Below are positions 1 to 8,649 of a stretch of DNA of 22,734 bases, in pieces (position 1 is the stretch's first letter; each line of letters begins with the position of its first letter). The DNA lies in the NCBI GenBank assembly GCA_044339595.1, contig JBIIVF010000024.1, forward strand, positions 1 through 22,734, given 5' to 3'. Position numbers and translations under genes: made by a program. The notes beneath the pieces are model-generated. The model was not told where the DNA came from and did no database searches. It was given only the letters and a program-made list of their open reading frames with translations. Source of the stretch: CAZTGZ01 sp044339595 (GTDB taxonomy: Bacteria; Bacteroidota; Bacteroidia; NS11-12g; UBA9320).

Positions 1-1
1 T

Positions 2-235
2 CCTTGGTTTGTGCTGCTCTTCTCTGGATTATTTGCCTTTCTGATGGTGGCCCCATTGCCCATGTTCGCTCTTAAATTTAAGAATTTTACCTGGAACGAT
101 AACCAAAATACCTTCATTTTTCTGGCTACATGCATCATTTGGCTCGCGGTGTTTAAATTTATGGGGATACCTTTTATCATCATCTCGTATATCATTTGGT
201 CATTAGTCCATACATTTGCATCAAAATCTGCCTGA
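2..235 (+). CDS. pssA: CDP-diacylglycerol--serine O-phosphatidyltransferase, C-terminal part (5' end outside window)
   Basis: The reading frame is open from the left edge and stops with TGA at 233-235, so only about the last 77 residues are seen. They form hydrophobic stretches typical of the last membrane segments of a CDP-alcohol phosphatidyltransferase. The section reading PMFALKFKNFTWNDN between two hydrophobic blocks matches the cytoplasmic loop I recall from Bacteroidota phosphatidylserine synthases. The catalytic CDP-alcohol motif (DGxxAR...GxxxDxxxD) lies upstream and is not visible. The enzyme would make phosphatidylserine from CDP-diacylglycerol and serine at the inner membrane, on the way to phosphatidylethanolamine. 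purS starts one base after this stop codon, an arrangement common in the phylum. The family call rests on the loop, the hydropathy and the neighbour. Confidence 0.7.
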   Translation, partial: PWFVLLFSGLFAFLMVAPLPMFALKFKNFTWNDNQNTFIFLATCIIWLAVFKFMGIPFIIISYIIWSLVHTFASKSA

Positions 236-236
236 C

Positions 237-488
237 ATGAAATTTACTGTTGAAATTGATGTAATGCCCCACAAAAATTTGCTAGACCCGCAGGGAAAGG
301 CAGTAGCCAATAGCATGAACCGAATCGGTTTGGATACCGTTCAGGATGTGCGTATCGGCAAGCATATTACTTTAACCGTGGAGACACAAGATGAGGATCA
401 GGCCATTTTGATTGCAGAGCAGGCCTGCAATAAATTGCTGGTAAATCCGGTCATGGAGTACTTCGAAATCAGCATCAACAACGATTAA
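237..488 (+). CDS. purS: Phosphoribosylformylglycinamidine synthase subunit PurS
   Basis: This 83-residue protein has the size and sequence of PurS, the small subunit of the three-part FGAM synthase (PurS, PurQ, PurL) in the fourth step of purine synthesis. PurS is thought to help pass ammonia from PurQ to PurL. The sequence shows the usual opening (KFTVEIDVMPHKNLLDPQGKA), the central VQDVRIGKHI strand and the closing NPVMEYFEI. An in-frame TTG at 216 would add seven residues inside the upstream gene. The ATG at 237 gives the standard length and is preferred. The start lies one base after the pssA stop, which suggests translational coupling. The next gene is convergent, 14 bases away, so purS ends this + strand unit. 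No terminator hairpin is visible between them. Confidence 0.92.
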   Translation: MKFTVEIDVMPHKNLLDPQGKAVANSMNRIGLDTVQDVRIGKHITLTVETQDEDQAILIAEQACNKLLVNPVMEYFEISINND

Positions 489-502
489 ATCGAATTCGGT
501 TG

Positions 503-1498
503 TCAGCCCAGATTAATTTCTGTGCTGTCTCCCAAATTGAGGCTTAGTGGGCTACCTTTGAGGGAAGCGTCATTGCCAATGATTGAATTCTGAAGATTGG
601 CGTATTCCAATTGGGAGTATGGTCCAATGATCGAATTCTTAATGATGGCGTAGTCTACAATGGCTTTCTCGCCTATCGAAACAAAAGGTCCGATAATAGA
701 ATTAGATACCAAGCTGTCTTTTCCAATAAAAACCGGGGGTATGATGATGGTATTTACATACTGTTTAGCATCGGGTTTCTTAAATCCTCCTTCTTTGAGC
801 AGTATCGCATTGGTTTCGAGCAGAATGTCTTTTTTTCCGCAGTCAAACCAGTTCTCCACTTTAAAAGTGTTCATTCTTTCCCCTGTTTTAATCATGTGCA
901 TGAGCACATCCGTAAGGTTGTACTCATCCAGGGTTTTGATATTGTTCTCAAGCACATATTGAATGGCATCGAACAAATATCCTGCACGTTTGATCTTGTA
1001 AACCCCCACCAATGCAAGATTACTTTTAGGAATGCGCGGTTTTTCAACGAGTTTTAAAATAAATCCTTCTTCATTCAGCTCTGCCACGCCAAAATCTCTC
1101 GGGTCTTCCACTTTTTTTACCCCGAGTGTAGTATATTCAGAAGCAAGAATCTCTTTCAAATTAGCTTTAAAGATGGTATCTCCAAAAACAATGAGCATTT
1201 CTTCTTCGGGTTTCACCATTTCCTTGGTGAGCCATAAAGCGTGAGCAGTTCCTTTACCGCTCGTTTGAATCACAAACTGACTATTGACCTTGGGATAATG
1301 CGAGGTGACGTATTTCTCTATTTTGTCCCCCATATAACCAATGATAAAGATGAGGTCTGTAATCCCTTGGTGAATCAATTCATCAACAATATGCGCCAAA
1401 ATTGGCTTTCCTGCCACTGGAATCAGAGATTTGGGCTGTGTATGTGTATGCGGCCTTAAGCGTGAACCTATGCCTGCAACAGGGATGATGGCTTTCAT
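503..1498 (-). CDS. Sugar-phosphate nucleotidyltransferase with left-handed beta-helix tail
   Basis: This 331-residue protein activates a sugar 1-phosphate with an NTP to give an NDP-sugar. The start is fixed by the N-terminal nucleotide-binding signature directly after the initiator (MKAIIPVAGIGSRLRP, with PK at residues 22-23). The metal-binding region VFGDT lies at 104-108, a sugar-site VEKP follows near 150, and WFDCGKK is near residue 217. From about 245 onward, hexapeptide-like repeats (IIGPFVSIGEKAIV, SIIGPYSQLEYA) predict a left-handed beta-helix, as in GlmU or GDP-mannose pyrophosphorylases. The usual AGGxGTRLRP is AGIGSRLRP here, a variant found in a Bacteroidota subgroup. Substrate (glucose-, mannose- or GlcNAc-1-phosphate) and nucleotide cannot be fixed from sequence. 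It is downstream of two surface-protein genes and may supply sugars for envelope polymers. Confidence 0.85.
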   Translation of the reverse strand: MKAIIPVAGIGSRLRPHTHTQPKSLIPVAGKPILAHIVDELIHQGITDLIFIIGYMGDKIEKYVTSHYPKVNSQFVIQTSGKGTAHALWLTKEMVKPEEEMLIVFGDTIFKANLKEILASEYTTLGVKKVEDPRDFGVAELNEEGFILKLVEKPRIPKSNLALVGVYKIKRAGYLFDAIQYVLENNIKTLDEYNLTDVLMHMIKTGERMNTFKVENWFDCGKKDILLETNAILLKEGGFKKPDAKQYVNTIIIPPVFIGKDSLVSNSIIGPFVSIGEKAIVDYAIIKNSIIGPYSQLEYANLQNSIIGNDASLKGSPLSLNLGDSTEINLG

Positions 1499-1587
1499 GC
1501 GTGGTTCTTTAGAACAAACCTAAAGCTTTTTCAGTCAATTTCCCTCAAAATGAAGGGAGAATGAGACAAATAAGTGCAATTTTAAGA

Positions 1588-3903
1588 CTACCGAATCAAA
1601 TGAACGGCTCCATGAAAGGTATGGGTTTCACGGTTGATGTCGATCATGCGAATCATATACATATACACCCCTGTTTGACACAGGGTATTCCCGTTTTGGA
1701 TGGTTCCGTCCCAAGGTTTCTCTAATTCAGTGGTTTCATAAAGTTTCTCACCCCAACGATTGAAAATCACCATGTTATAATCCGTAATGCCGGATAAAGT
1801 GCCCAATGGGCGGAAGGTATTGTTGAGGATATCGCCTCCCTGAGGGCTGAAGGCATTGGGGATCCAGATTTTAACGACCGGTTTAATATAGACCTGTTTT
1901 TCAGCTGTATCCGGACAATTTACGTCATTATTGGCAATCAGAATCACCCTGAACCAACCGGTGTCCTTATAATCATGAATGGGATTGCGCATGTTTGAGA
2001 ACTCACCCGGTTCGCCCAAATCCCAGAACCAGGAATTCGCATTAATGGTTTTTTCGGTGAAGAAAACCTTTGGATCTGCAATGGTAGGCACATCCGGACT
2101 AAAATCGAAGTCTGCATAAACCTTGGGTTTCACCAATTGTATAACATCTGTGCTGTCAATACATCCGAAGTTATTGATGACCCGATGGCGAATGGAATAG
2201 GAACCCGGCTTTTGAAAAAAGAAGGAGGTGTCTTTACGGAGTGCCTCATAACCAAATGGCAATTTCCAATAATATTTTGATATGGCTCCGGAAGCGGTGG
2301 AAGAAGTCGAAAAATAATCAACGCTTGAATTTTCACAGATGGGTTGTGTGATGAAAGTGGCGCGTGGATTGGGTCGAATGGTGAGGGTGTTGATGACGGT
2401 GTCTCTGCACCCTTTTTCATTTTCCACGATCAAACTGGCAAATTGGCTACCCACGCTGCCGAATTGATGACGGGTTGAATCGCCATTTAAGTTGGCGCCA
2501 TCAGAGGTTTTCCAAAATGCACCGGTGATGGTATAGCCGGTGTCTACTGAGGTGCTTTTTAATAAAGTTTGTTGGTCGAAACATGTATCGGCATGCACAA
2601 AGGATGCATCCGGATGGGTGAAGGCTTCGATCATATACACCACTGAATCAGGGCAGCCCTGACTGGCGGTAACTTTTAACTGCACCGGATAAAGTCCGGG
2701 TTTTTGGTAGGTGTGGACCGGATTTTTATCCACGGAAATATTGCCATCTCCAAAATCCCATTCCCATTTTGTAATGTTGAACTTCTTGATGCTGCTGCTA
2801 TCTTTAAAAATAAAAGGGATGGTATAACAACGATCGGCGGTGGTGTAATCCGCCACCGGGCAATAGGGCAATTCGGTCAGCACCCAGTTTCCGAGATATG
2901 AAGTAAGACCGCTGGTGTAAACACGATTTAGGGTAGGGTCATTGAAACCAAATCCCGGATATTCCCACTTTTGGGTTCCTTGATTGTATTTGACCGCAAC
3001 CATTTCCGGTTCTTCTATGTCGTTTTTGGATGCACCCACAGCATCCCATTCTTGATCGCGATAGCTAAATACGACGTCCATTTCGGGATACTGGGTGAAT
3101 TCACCTCCTTGAATCACCCAAAAACGATCGAGGGCCATGTTGGCATTTTCGAGACCAAAGCGATTCATAAAATTATTGACTCCGGTCGGGAGTGGGCGGT
3201 TATTGGTGAGCAAATTAGGGTTGGTGGGATAAGTGGCTACCACCAAATAGCCTGAGTCAGTCGTTTGAGTGCCTGCTTGTTTTACGCCCAACACCAAAGG
3301 AATAAATTGTGCATCATTCGCGCCAAAAGGCAAGATGTAAAGCGAATCGTTGTTGCTCGAACGAAGATTCCATTGTACTTCACCATAGCCGGTAATCGGA
3401 TCCGTTTCACTCAGAATATAGCCGGTAGTTCTGTGAATTGCAGAAGGTCTGCCATTGTTCACAATCAATCGCTTCGAATTCAATACCAATCGATTATGTA
3501 AAACCAAGACGCCACTTTTTGTGCCTCCATAAACTCCGCCGGTGTAGGTATTCACCAGTAATCTTTTTTCGCCGGTACCCCCCAAAATCAATCCGGAAAA
3601 TCCGGTTGGATAAAACCCTCCAATGGTTTGAATACCTCCATTGAGTTCTACGGTTCCTCCATTGCTTTTCATAACCGGATTGGCCGCTTCATTGGTCCAA
3701 TTGCCGCCTACTTTCATCAAAGCCGCGCCGCGCATGTCTACCAGGCCATTGTTTTTGTTGAGAAAGTGGCCGTTTGCGCCTTTCACAATCAAATAGGTAT
3801 TGGTTTTCATCACAATGTTTCCACCATTGTTAATGAGACCTTGAGCTCCTGCTTTGAACAAGAACCCCAATATCAAAAGCGATATGGCTGCGATTTTATG
3901 CAA
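1588..3903 (-). CDS. Secreted PKD-repeat protein with T9SS type B (gliding-motility-associated) sorting domain
   Basis: A 771-residue secreted protein. Residues 1-20 form a signal peptide with likely cleavage before Gln21 (KAGA/QG). Residues 21-345 look beta-rich with no family I can name. Four PKD-like or Ig-like modules follow at about 348-428, 431-510, 513-591 and 597-674. The first has the classic WEWDFGDG (380-387) and the fourth WFWDLG. The last ~95 residues are a CHU_C-type domain (IPNAFSPQGGD, FNRWGEKLYET, WDGT, GVYMYMI), which targets proteins for type IX secretion. It lies 12 bases downstream of the 1069-aa adhesin-like gene, so the two are probably co-transcribed and both exposed at the surface. 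No catalytic motif is visible; a structural or adhesive role is inferred. Confidence 0.88.
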   Translation of the reverse strand: MHKIAAISLLILGFLFKAGAQGLINNGGNIVMKTNTYLIVKGANGHFLNKNNGLVDMRGAALMKVGGNWTNEAANPVMKSNGGTVELNGGIQTIGGFYPTGFSGLILGGTGEKRLLVNTYTGGVYGGTKSGVLVLHNRLVLNSKRLIVNNGRPSAIHRTTGYILSETDPITGYGEVQWNLRSSNNDSLYILPFGANDAQFIPLVLGVKQAGTQTTDSGYLVVATYPTNPNLLTNNRPLPTGVNNFMNRFGLENANMALDRFWVIQGGEFTQYPEMDVVFSYRDQEWDAVGASKNDIEEPEMVAVKYNQGTQKWEYPGFGFNDPTLNRVYTSGLTSYLGNWVLTELPYCPVADYTTADRCYTIPFIFKDSSSIKKFNITKWEWDFGDGNISVDKNPVHTYQKPGLYPVQLKVTASQGCPDSVVYMIEAFTHPDASFVHADTCFDQQTLLKSTSVDTGYTITGAFWKTSDGANLNGDSTRHQFGSVGSQFASLIVENEKGCRDTVINTLTIRPNPRATFITQPICENSSVDYFSTSSTASGAISKYYWKLPFGYEALRKDTSFFFQKPGSYSIRHRVINNFGCIDSTDVIQLVKPKVYADFDFSPDVPTIADPKVFFTEKTINANSWFWDLGEPGEFSNMRNPIHDYKDTGWFRVILIANNDVNCPDTAEKQVYIKPVVKIWIPNAFSPQGGDILNNTFRPLGTLSGITDYNMVIFNRWGEKLYETTELEKPWDGTIQNGNTLCQTGVYMYMIRMIDINRETHTFHGAVHLIR

Positions 3904-3915
3904 TGGATGCTCGGG

Positions 3916-6900
3916 CTATTTGCTTGATTTGGTTTGGTTTTGGAGGATTTTTTGCATTTCTTCCAAATCGCGGCGAAGGGCAGCAATTTCTTCTTCCTGG
4001 TTTTTAACTTTTAAACTCAGTTTGGCCCATTCTGCATCTCTTTTTTGCAATTGGTCGGTGCGATCCACCAATGCTTTCACACCGGCTAACGTAACACCAT
4101 CCATGGCCAATGTGCTGATCGAAAGACTATCTAATCCTCCAAGCCTGAATGTACGGTGAAAATCCTGTGCCATAGGGCCAATGTATTGCACCGAAGGGTC
4201 ATTGTCTTTATAGTTCCAACGGGTGAGAGGCAACGATTTTATTTTCGCAAGCACCTCTTCACCGTTAACTGCTTCAAAATTCTCTTTCATGTTCACGTCC
4301 GAAATGGAGCTCCATGCAGTAGCTCCGGGTCCCATAGAAACGCCAATGGTAGACGATGAATTGGTATAAAGTCGATAACCGTTATCGAATCGCATGACCA
4401 TTTGATTGATGACAATGGGTTTTGTATAGTTGGTAGACGAAGCGTCACCGAAAACCATTGAACCGTTCTTATTGTCGGTAGTCACATAACTGCCAATGGC
4501 GAATGATTGATCAGCAGTGGCGTCAACATGATAACCTATGGCCACAGCATAAGGATTGGTAGCTGTGGCTCTGGTACCCAAAGTAATGGCACCATACCCG
4601 GTCGTTTTGGTTTGAAATCCCATGGCCATGGAAAATTCAGCCCAGGAAGTGTCTTGATACCCGAAGGCAAAACTGTGCTCTCCTCTGGCGAGGTTTTCTT
4701 TTCCCACTGTGCCGGTATAATAGCCGACATTTTGGTTGCCTGTACCCAGTGAAAAAGCATTCTGTCCGTAACTTTGATTATTGTGTCCCAAAGACACCGA
4801 ATTGAGGGCCAAAGCCACAGAACTATCTCCGATGGCAAATGAATTTCTTCCGGATGCCACATTGTCAAAACCCAAAGCCAAAGATTGAATTCCGCTGGCT
4901 TGTACGTTTCTTCCCATGGCAACAGAATATGCACCTACATTGGCGGCATTCCATTGTGTGCCACTCACGGTTCCGGCTCTAAAGGTGGATGTTTGTGGGT
5001 TCCATATCAAGCGGGTTCCGGCTCCGCTGAGATTGATGCCGGTTCCTGTGCCAAAAGTGCCTGTAGAGAGAAAACCATCTGTACCATTGATCTCAACGGC
5101 ACCGGCATCCGCGATAATCGCACGACCAGCACCTGCACCGCCTTCGTCATAGGCTTTATCTAAAGTGTTGTGATTTCCATTGCTGCTGTACCAGCTGGTT
5201 CCATTCCAAGCCAATACATCGCCAATATTGGCACCGCTTTTCATGCCTATTTTTAATGGATTTAAGGCAGTTCCCAACCCTGTCTTTTGCAAGAAACCAT
5301 GGGTTAAGGTGTCGGATATTTCGTTTCCAATAATACTGTCTTTTTCAATGGGTAGGGGTGAGGAGATCCATTGAGTGCCATTCCATCTCCAAACATCGCC
5401 GATGGTGGCTCCATTCGCGATTTCTAACGTATAGGGCGAGGCTGTGGTGCCTGCACCTGCGCGTGTGAGCATCCCATTTCCTCTGCTTACGGATACGATT
5501 TCGTTGCCAATAATGCTGTCTTTTTCTACCGGTATCACCAACGGAATAATGGTCCAACTGGTACCATTCCATTGCCAAATATCTCCGGCATTATTTCCGG
5601 GAGTGATGTTTAGTACAAATGGATTGGTGCTGCTGCCTCCGCCTGCACGGCTGAGCATACCCCGGCCATTGGCTACATTGGTTATTTCATTTCCTGTAAT
5701 GCTATCTCGTTCAGGAGGAAGGGCTGAAGAAACCCAATTGGTTCCATTCCACATCCATACATCGCCGGTATTTCCACCCGGATTGATGACCAAGGAATAA
5801 GGATTGGCCGCAGTTCCTAATCCATTTCTGAAAAGCATTCCCCTGCCTTGTGCAACATCAACGATTTCGTTGCCGATCACACTGTCTTGTTCTTTGTTGA
5901 TGGTGAATAGGGTAGGTGTCCAGGCACTTCCATTCCACATCCAAACCTGACCTGCACTGTTACCATTAGCAATTTGAAGGGTATAAGGATTGGCTGCGGT
6001 TCCGATGCCAACCCTGCTGAGCATCCCTGCCCCTTGGGAAACGCCGGTTACTTCGTTGCCGATAATGCTGTCTTTTTCTATTGGGATAGTTAAGGGAGTG
6101 GTTATCCAGTTGGTTCCGTTCCACATCCAGATATCGCCCGGATTGGTGCCGGTGCCGATTACTAGTTTATATGGGTCTGCATCGGTTCCTGTGCCTGTTC
6201 TGGTAAGCATCCCTCTTCCAAAAGCTACATCAGTGATTTCATTGCCTATGATGCTGTCTTTTTCTTTTGGAATTTGAGGCAATGCGGAAGAAATCCAGTT
6301 GGTGCCATTCCAGGTCCATACATCTCCTACATTCGTGCCTCCGGTTATTTGAAGTTGATAGGGTGAAACGCTGCTACCGGCTCCGGTTCTTGTCAATAAA
6401 CCTCTGCCTTGACTAACGTTGGTAATTTCATTTCCGATGATGGAGTCTATTTCAGTGGGAGGCACAGGCAAAGGAGCCGAAACCCATTGGCCATTTTTCC
6501 ACATCCACACATCATTCAGTTGCAATCCGGGCATAATGCCCAGTTTGAGCGGATCTGCCAAAGTTCCTGATCCATATTTTTGCAATATCCCCCGGGCATT
6601 CAGGGTATCGGTCACTTCATTGCCGATGACGGCATCTTTTTCAAAAACCGGGAGGTTTCTGGCAAAAACCAGCTGACCTTGAGGATTAACGGTAAATTGA
6701 GGAATAGAATCGGTTGCACCATAAGAGCCGGGCGCGATAGGGGTATTGGCTAGATTGATGCTTCCGTATGAATAAATTTTACCTCCGGTTAGACCAGTGC
6801 CGGCGTTGATGTATCTGAATACCGGTTCCCATTTGGCCGGGCCATTGAACCAAAATCCGATGGTATCATCGGTCTGATAAACCAACAGTCCGTTGGCAGG

Positions 6901-7125
6901 AGCCGGGATTCCAATCCTTTGTGCTTTGGTCATACGAGGGATCAATAATCCTCGGTTAACGGATCGAATATCCAACATAGCAGAATTGTCAGGATCGGCG
7001 CCATCATCATTCACCCCTACATTTTGTCCAAAAATTTGGATTGAGGGTAAAAGTAGAAATAACAAAAGCGCATTGCGCATCCATTTCCCGACTTTTGGTT
7101 TCGTAAACATTATTTCAAAATTCAT
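3916..7125 (-). CDS. Repeat-rich adhesin/fibre-like surface protein with YadA-type head and S74 endosialidase-chaperone domain
   Basis: A 1069-residue protein. The signal peptide ends near Gln34 (IQIFGQ). Residues 35-110 match the N-terminus common in Bacteroidota tail-fibre-like proteins (NSAMLDIRSVNRGLLIPRM, PANGLLVYQTD). Residues ~160-655 hold eight copies of a ~62-residue unit built on DSIIGNE...GRGMLTR.G.GT..NPY.L.I..G...GDVW.WNGT.W. The units start near 162, 226, 289, 351, 413, 473, 535 and 595. Residues ~733-900 carry YadA-like head repeats (SVAMGRN, SLALGFD, SFAIGDS). Residues ~940-1020 are a peptidase S74 intramolecular chaperone with ISDVNMKE (Ser942-Asp943) at its start. Residues ~1020-1065 predict a trimeric coiled coil. 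No T9SS tail is visible. In S74 proteins the chaperone trimerises the fibre and then often cleaves itself off. Starts at Met6 or Met16 are also possible. Confidence 0.85.
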   Translation of the reverse strand: MNFEIMFTKPKVGKWMRNALLLFLLLPSIQIFGQNVGVNDDGADPDNSAMLDIRSVNRGLLIPRMTKAQRIGIPAPANGLLVYQTDDTIGFWFNGPAKWEPVFRYINAGTGLTGGKIYSYGSINLANTPIAPGSYGATDSIPQFTVNPQGQLVFARNLPVFEKDAVIGNEVTDTLNARGILQKYGSGTLADPLKLGIMPGLQLNDVWMWKNGQWVSAPLPVPPTEIDSIIGNEITNVSQGRGLLTRTGAGSSVSPYQLQITGGTNVGDVWTWNGTNWISSALPQIPKEKDSIIGNEITDVAFGRGMLTRTGTGTDADPYKLVIGTGTNPGDIWMWNGTNWITTPLTIPIEKDSIIGNEVTGVSQGAGMLSRVGIGTAANPYTLQIANGNSAGQVWMWNGSAWTPTLFTINKEQDSVIGNEIVDVAQGRGMLFRNGLGTAANPYSLVINPGGNTGDVWMWNGTNWVSSALPPERDSITGNEITNVANGRGMLSRAGGGSSTNPFVLNITPGNNAGDIWQWNGTSWTIIPLVIPVEKDSIIGNEIVSVSRGNGMLTRAGAGTTASPYTLEIANGATIGDVWRWNGTQWISSPLPIEKDSIIGNEISDTLTHGFLQKTGLGTALNPLKIGMKSGANIGDVLAWNGTSWYSSNGNHNTLDKAYDEGGAGAGRAIIADAGAVEINGTDGFLSTGTFGTGTGINLSGAGTRLIWNPQTSTFRAGTVSGTQWNAANVGAYSVAMGRNVQASGIQSLALGFDNVASGRNSFAIGDSSVALALNSVSLGHNNQSYGQNAFSLGTGNQNVGYYTGTVGKENLARGEHSFAFGYQDTSWAEFSMAMGFQTKTTGYGAITLGTRATATNPYAVAIGYHVDATADQSFAIGSYVTTDNKNGSMVFGDASSTNYTKPIVINQMVMRFDNGYRLYTNSSSTIGVSMGPGATAWSSISDVNMKENFEAVNGEEVLAKIKSLPLTRWNYKDNDPSVQYIGPMAQDFHRTFRLGGLDSLSISTLAMDGVTLAGVKALVDRTDQLQKRDAEWAKLSLKVKNQEEEIAALRRDLEEMQKILQNQTKSSK
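5163..6648 (-). repeat. Eight tandem ~186-bp coding repeats inside the adhesin gene
   Basis: The eight ~62-residue protein units correspond to DNA repeats of about 180-189 bases. On the + strand each begins with a recurring phrase such as 'atttcgttgccaataatgctgtctttttc' with substitutions, for example near 5318, 5500, 5690, 5860, 6050, 6235, 6425 and 6620. Copies are diverged but alignable. The first and last copies are the least similar (TLNARGILQKYG, TLTHGFLQKTG). Such arrays can change copy number by recombination and would vary the length of a surface stalk. Confidence 0.85.
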
Positions 7126-7244
7126 AACCCGTTTTCATTAAATGCAGTCTTTTCGCACGAAGTCATTGACTAATCGAGAAAAGTGTATTTATAATTGTAG
7201 GAGAAGATACAAAGAATTTACAAAATCGCTGCACGAAACCCACA

Positions 7245-7258
7245 AGTTGTCCACAACT
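7245..7258. promoter_or_regulatory. Palindrome between divergent adhesin and glyA genes (candidate operator)
   Basis: AGTTGT-CC-ACAACT is a perfect inverted repeat with 6-base arms and a 2-base centre, roughly mid-way between the divergent starts at 7125 and 7369. It could bind a dimeric regulator. It is short enough to occur by chance, and no second copy was noticed in this window. Confidence 0.2.
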
Positions 7259-7335
7259 GACTGATGATGAAACAGGTTTTTTTTACACAAATCAGAAAAA
7301 TGATGTGTAAAAGCAAGGCACGTGCAGAATAGAAT

Positions 7336-7343
7336 TATTTTTG
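7336..7343 (+). promoter_or_regulatory. -7 promoter box (TATTTTTG) of glyA
   Basis: TATTTTTG matches the Bacteroidota -7 consensus TAnnTTTG. It lies 25 bases before the glyA ATG, which would give a short leader. A matching -33 TTTG is not obvious at the usual distance, so the call rests on the -7 box and the spacing. Confidence 0.45.
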
Positions 7344-7368
7344 CTTCAACATTTGCGACAATACATAT

Positions 7369-8649
7369 ATGAAAAGAGATATTGAAATTTTTCAACTCAT
7401 TGATAAAGAAGCCCAAAGGCAATTAGAGGGAATTGAGCTGATTGCCTCTGAAAATTTTGTTTCAGAGCAGGTTTTATCTGCCGTAGGAAGTGTTCTTACC
7501 AATAAATATGCAGAGGGCCTTCCCGGAAAGCGATATTATGGTGGATGCGAAATCGTAGATCAGGTAGAACAACTGGCGATAAATCGTTTATGTGCTCTAT
7601 TTGGGGCTGTATGGGCAAATGTTCAACCGCACAGCGGAGCGCAAGCTAATGCTGCCGTTATGTTGGGTTGCCTCAACCCCGGAGATCGTATTCTGGGTTT
7701 TGATTTGAGTCATGGCGGTCACCTGACCCATGGTTCTCCGGTAAACTTTTCAGGAAAGCTATATGAAGCGCATTTCTACCGGGTGAGTGAAACCACCGGG
7801 CGCATTGATTATGACCAATTGAACCGCACGGCCCATGAGGTGAAACCTAAAATGATTATTTGCGGCGCATCGAGTTACAGCCGCGATTGGGACTATGCCG
7901 CTCTTCGCAAAACAGCGGATGAAGTGGGCGCAGTTTTGTTGGCAGATATTTCCCATCCGGCCGGTTTGATTGCTGCGGGCTTGCTCAACAATCCTGTACC
8001 TTACTGCCATATCATCACTTCAACTACCCACAAAACATTGCGCGGTCCAAGAGGGGGTGTCATTATGATGGGGAAAGATTTCCCTAATCCCTGGGGCATC
8101 AAAACGCCGAAAGGCGAAGACAAGATGATGAGCGCGATATTGGATGGCGCGGTTTTTCCGGGTACACAAGGCGGTCCGCTGGAACATGTGATTGCAGCCA
8201 AAGCAGTGGCTTTTGGTGAAGCACTTTCACCGGAATACAAAACGTATTGCAAACAGGTGATCCTGAATGCGGCTGCTTTGTCCAAAGCGATGGTCCAAAG
8301 AGGGTATGAAATCATTTCAGATGGAACAGATAACCACTTGATGCTGATTGATTTGCGCAACAAAGGCGAACACATGTCAGGCAAATTGGCAGAGCAAACC
8401 CTGGTTCAATGCCATATCACGGTGAATAAAAATACGGTTCCTTTTGAAACGCGTTCTCCTTTTGTAACCTCCGGAATCCGATTGGGCACGGCGGCGATTA
8501 CTACGCGTGGCTTAAAGGAATCTGATATGGATCGCATCGCTTCGTTGATCGATCGAGCGTTGATCCATCACAATGATGAAAACGTTTTGGATGCGATCAA
8601 AACGGAGGTTACCGGCTGGATGGCCGGATTTCCTTTGTTTGCGGGATAA
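7369..8649 (+). CDS. glyA: Serine hydroxymethyltransferase
   Basis: This 426-residue cytosolic PLP enzyme converts serine and tetrahydrofolate to glycine and 5,10-methylene-tetrahydrofolate, the main source of one-carbon units. The N-terminal block (GIELIASENFVSEQV, residues 21-35) and YAEGLPGKRYYGG (47-59) are standard. Asp193 and His196 lie in ADISHPAGL. The Schiff-base lysine is Lys222 within STTHKTLRGPRGG. The stretch DFPNPWGIKTPKGEDK before FPGTQGGP is, from memory, a short insertion common in the Bacteroidota form. Length is normal and the ATG sits right before the first conserved helix. It is transcribed alone, divergent from the adhesin gene. One-carbon units also feed purine synthesis (purS nearby), but nothing shows co-regulation. 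Confidence 0.97.
   Translation: MKRDIEIFQLIDKEAQRQLEGIELIASENFVSEQVLSAVGSVLTNKYAEGLPGKRYYGGCEIVDQVEQLAINRLCALFGAVWANVQPHSGAQANAAVMLGCLNPGDRILGFDLSHGGHLTHGSPVNFSGKLYEAHFYRVSETTGRIDYDQLNRTAHEVKPKMIICGASSYSRDWDYAALRKTADEVGAVLLADISHPAGLIAAGLLNNPVPYCHIITSTTHKTLRGPRGGVIMMGKDFPNPWGIKTPKGEDKMMSAILDGAVFPGTQGGPLEHVIAAKAVAFGEALSPEYKTYCKQVILNAAALSKAMVQRGYEIISDGTDNHLMLIDLRNKGEHMSGKLAEQTLVQCHITVNKNTVPFETRSPFVTSGIRLGTAAITTRGLKESDMDRIASLIDRALIHHNDENVLDAIKTEVTGWMAGFPLFAG

Noticed and set aside
611..1057. Open frames on the plus strand opposite the nucleotidyltransferase
   Set aside because: They lie wholly inside a well supported gene on the other strand and have no recognisable protein pattern.
4536..4934. 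Open frame in the adhesin gene's shifted frame (LPWEETYKPAEFNLWLWVLTM...)
   Set aside because: It is a frame-shifted echo of the YadA head repeats and shows the same periodicity.
7247..7255. TTGTCCACA resembles a DnaA box
   Set aside because: It is a single copy with one mismatch to TTATCCACA, with no cluster, no AT-rich unwinding region and no replication genes nearby.
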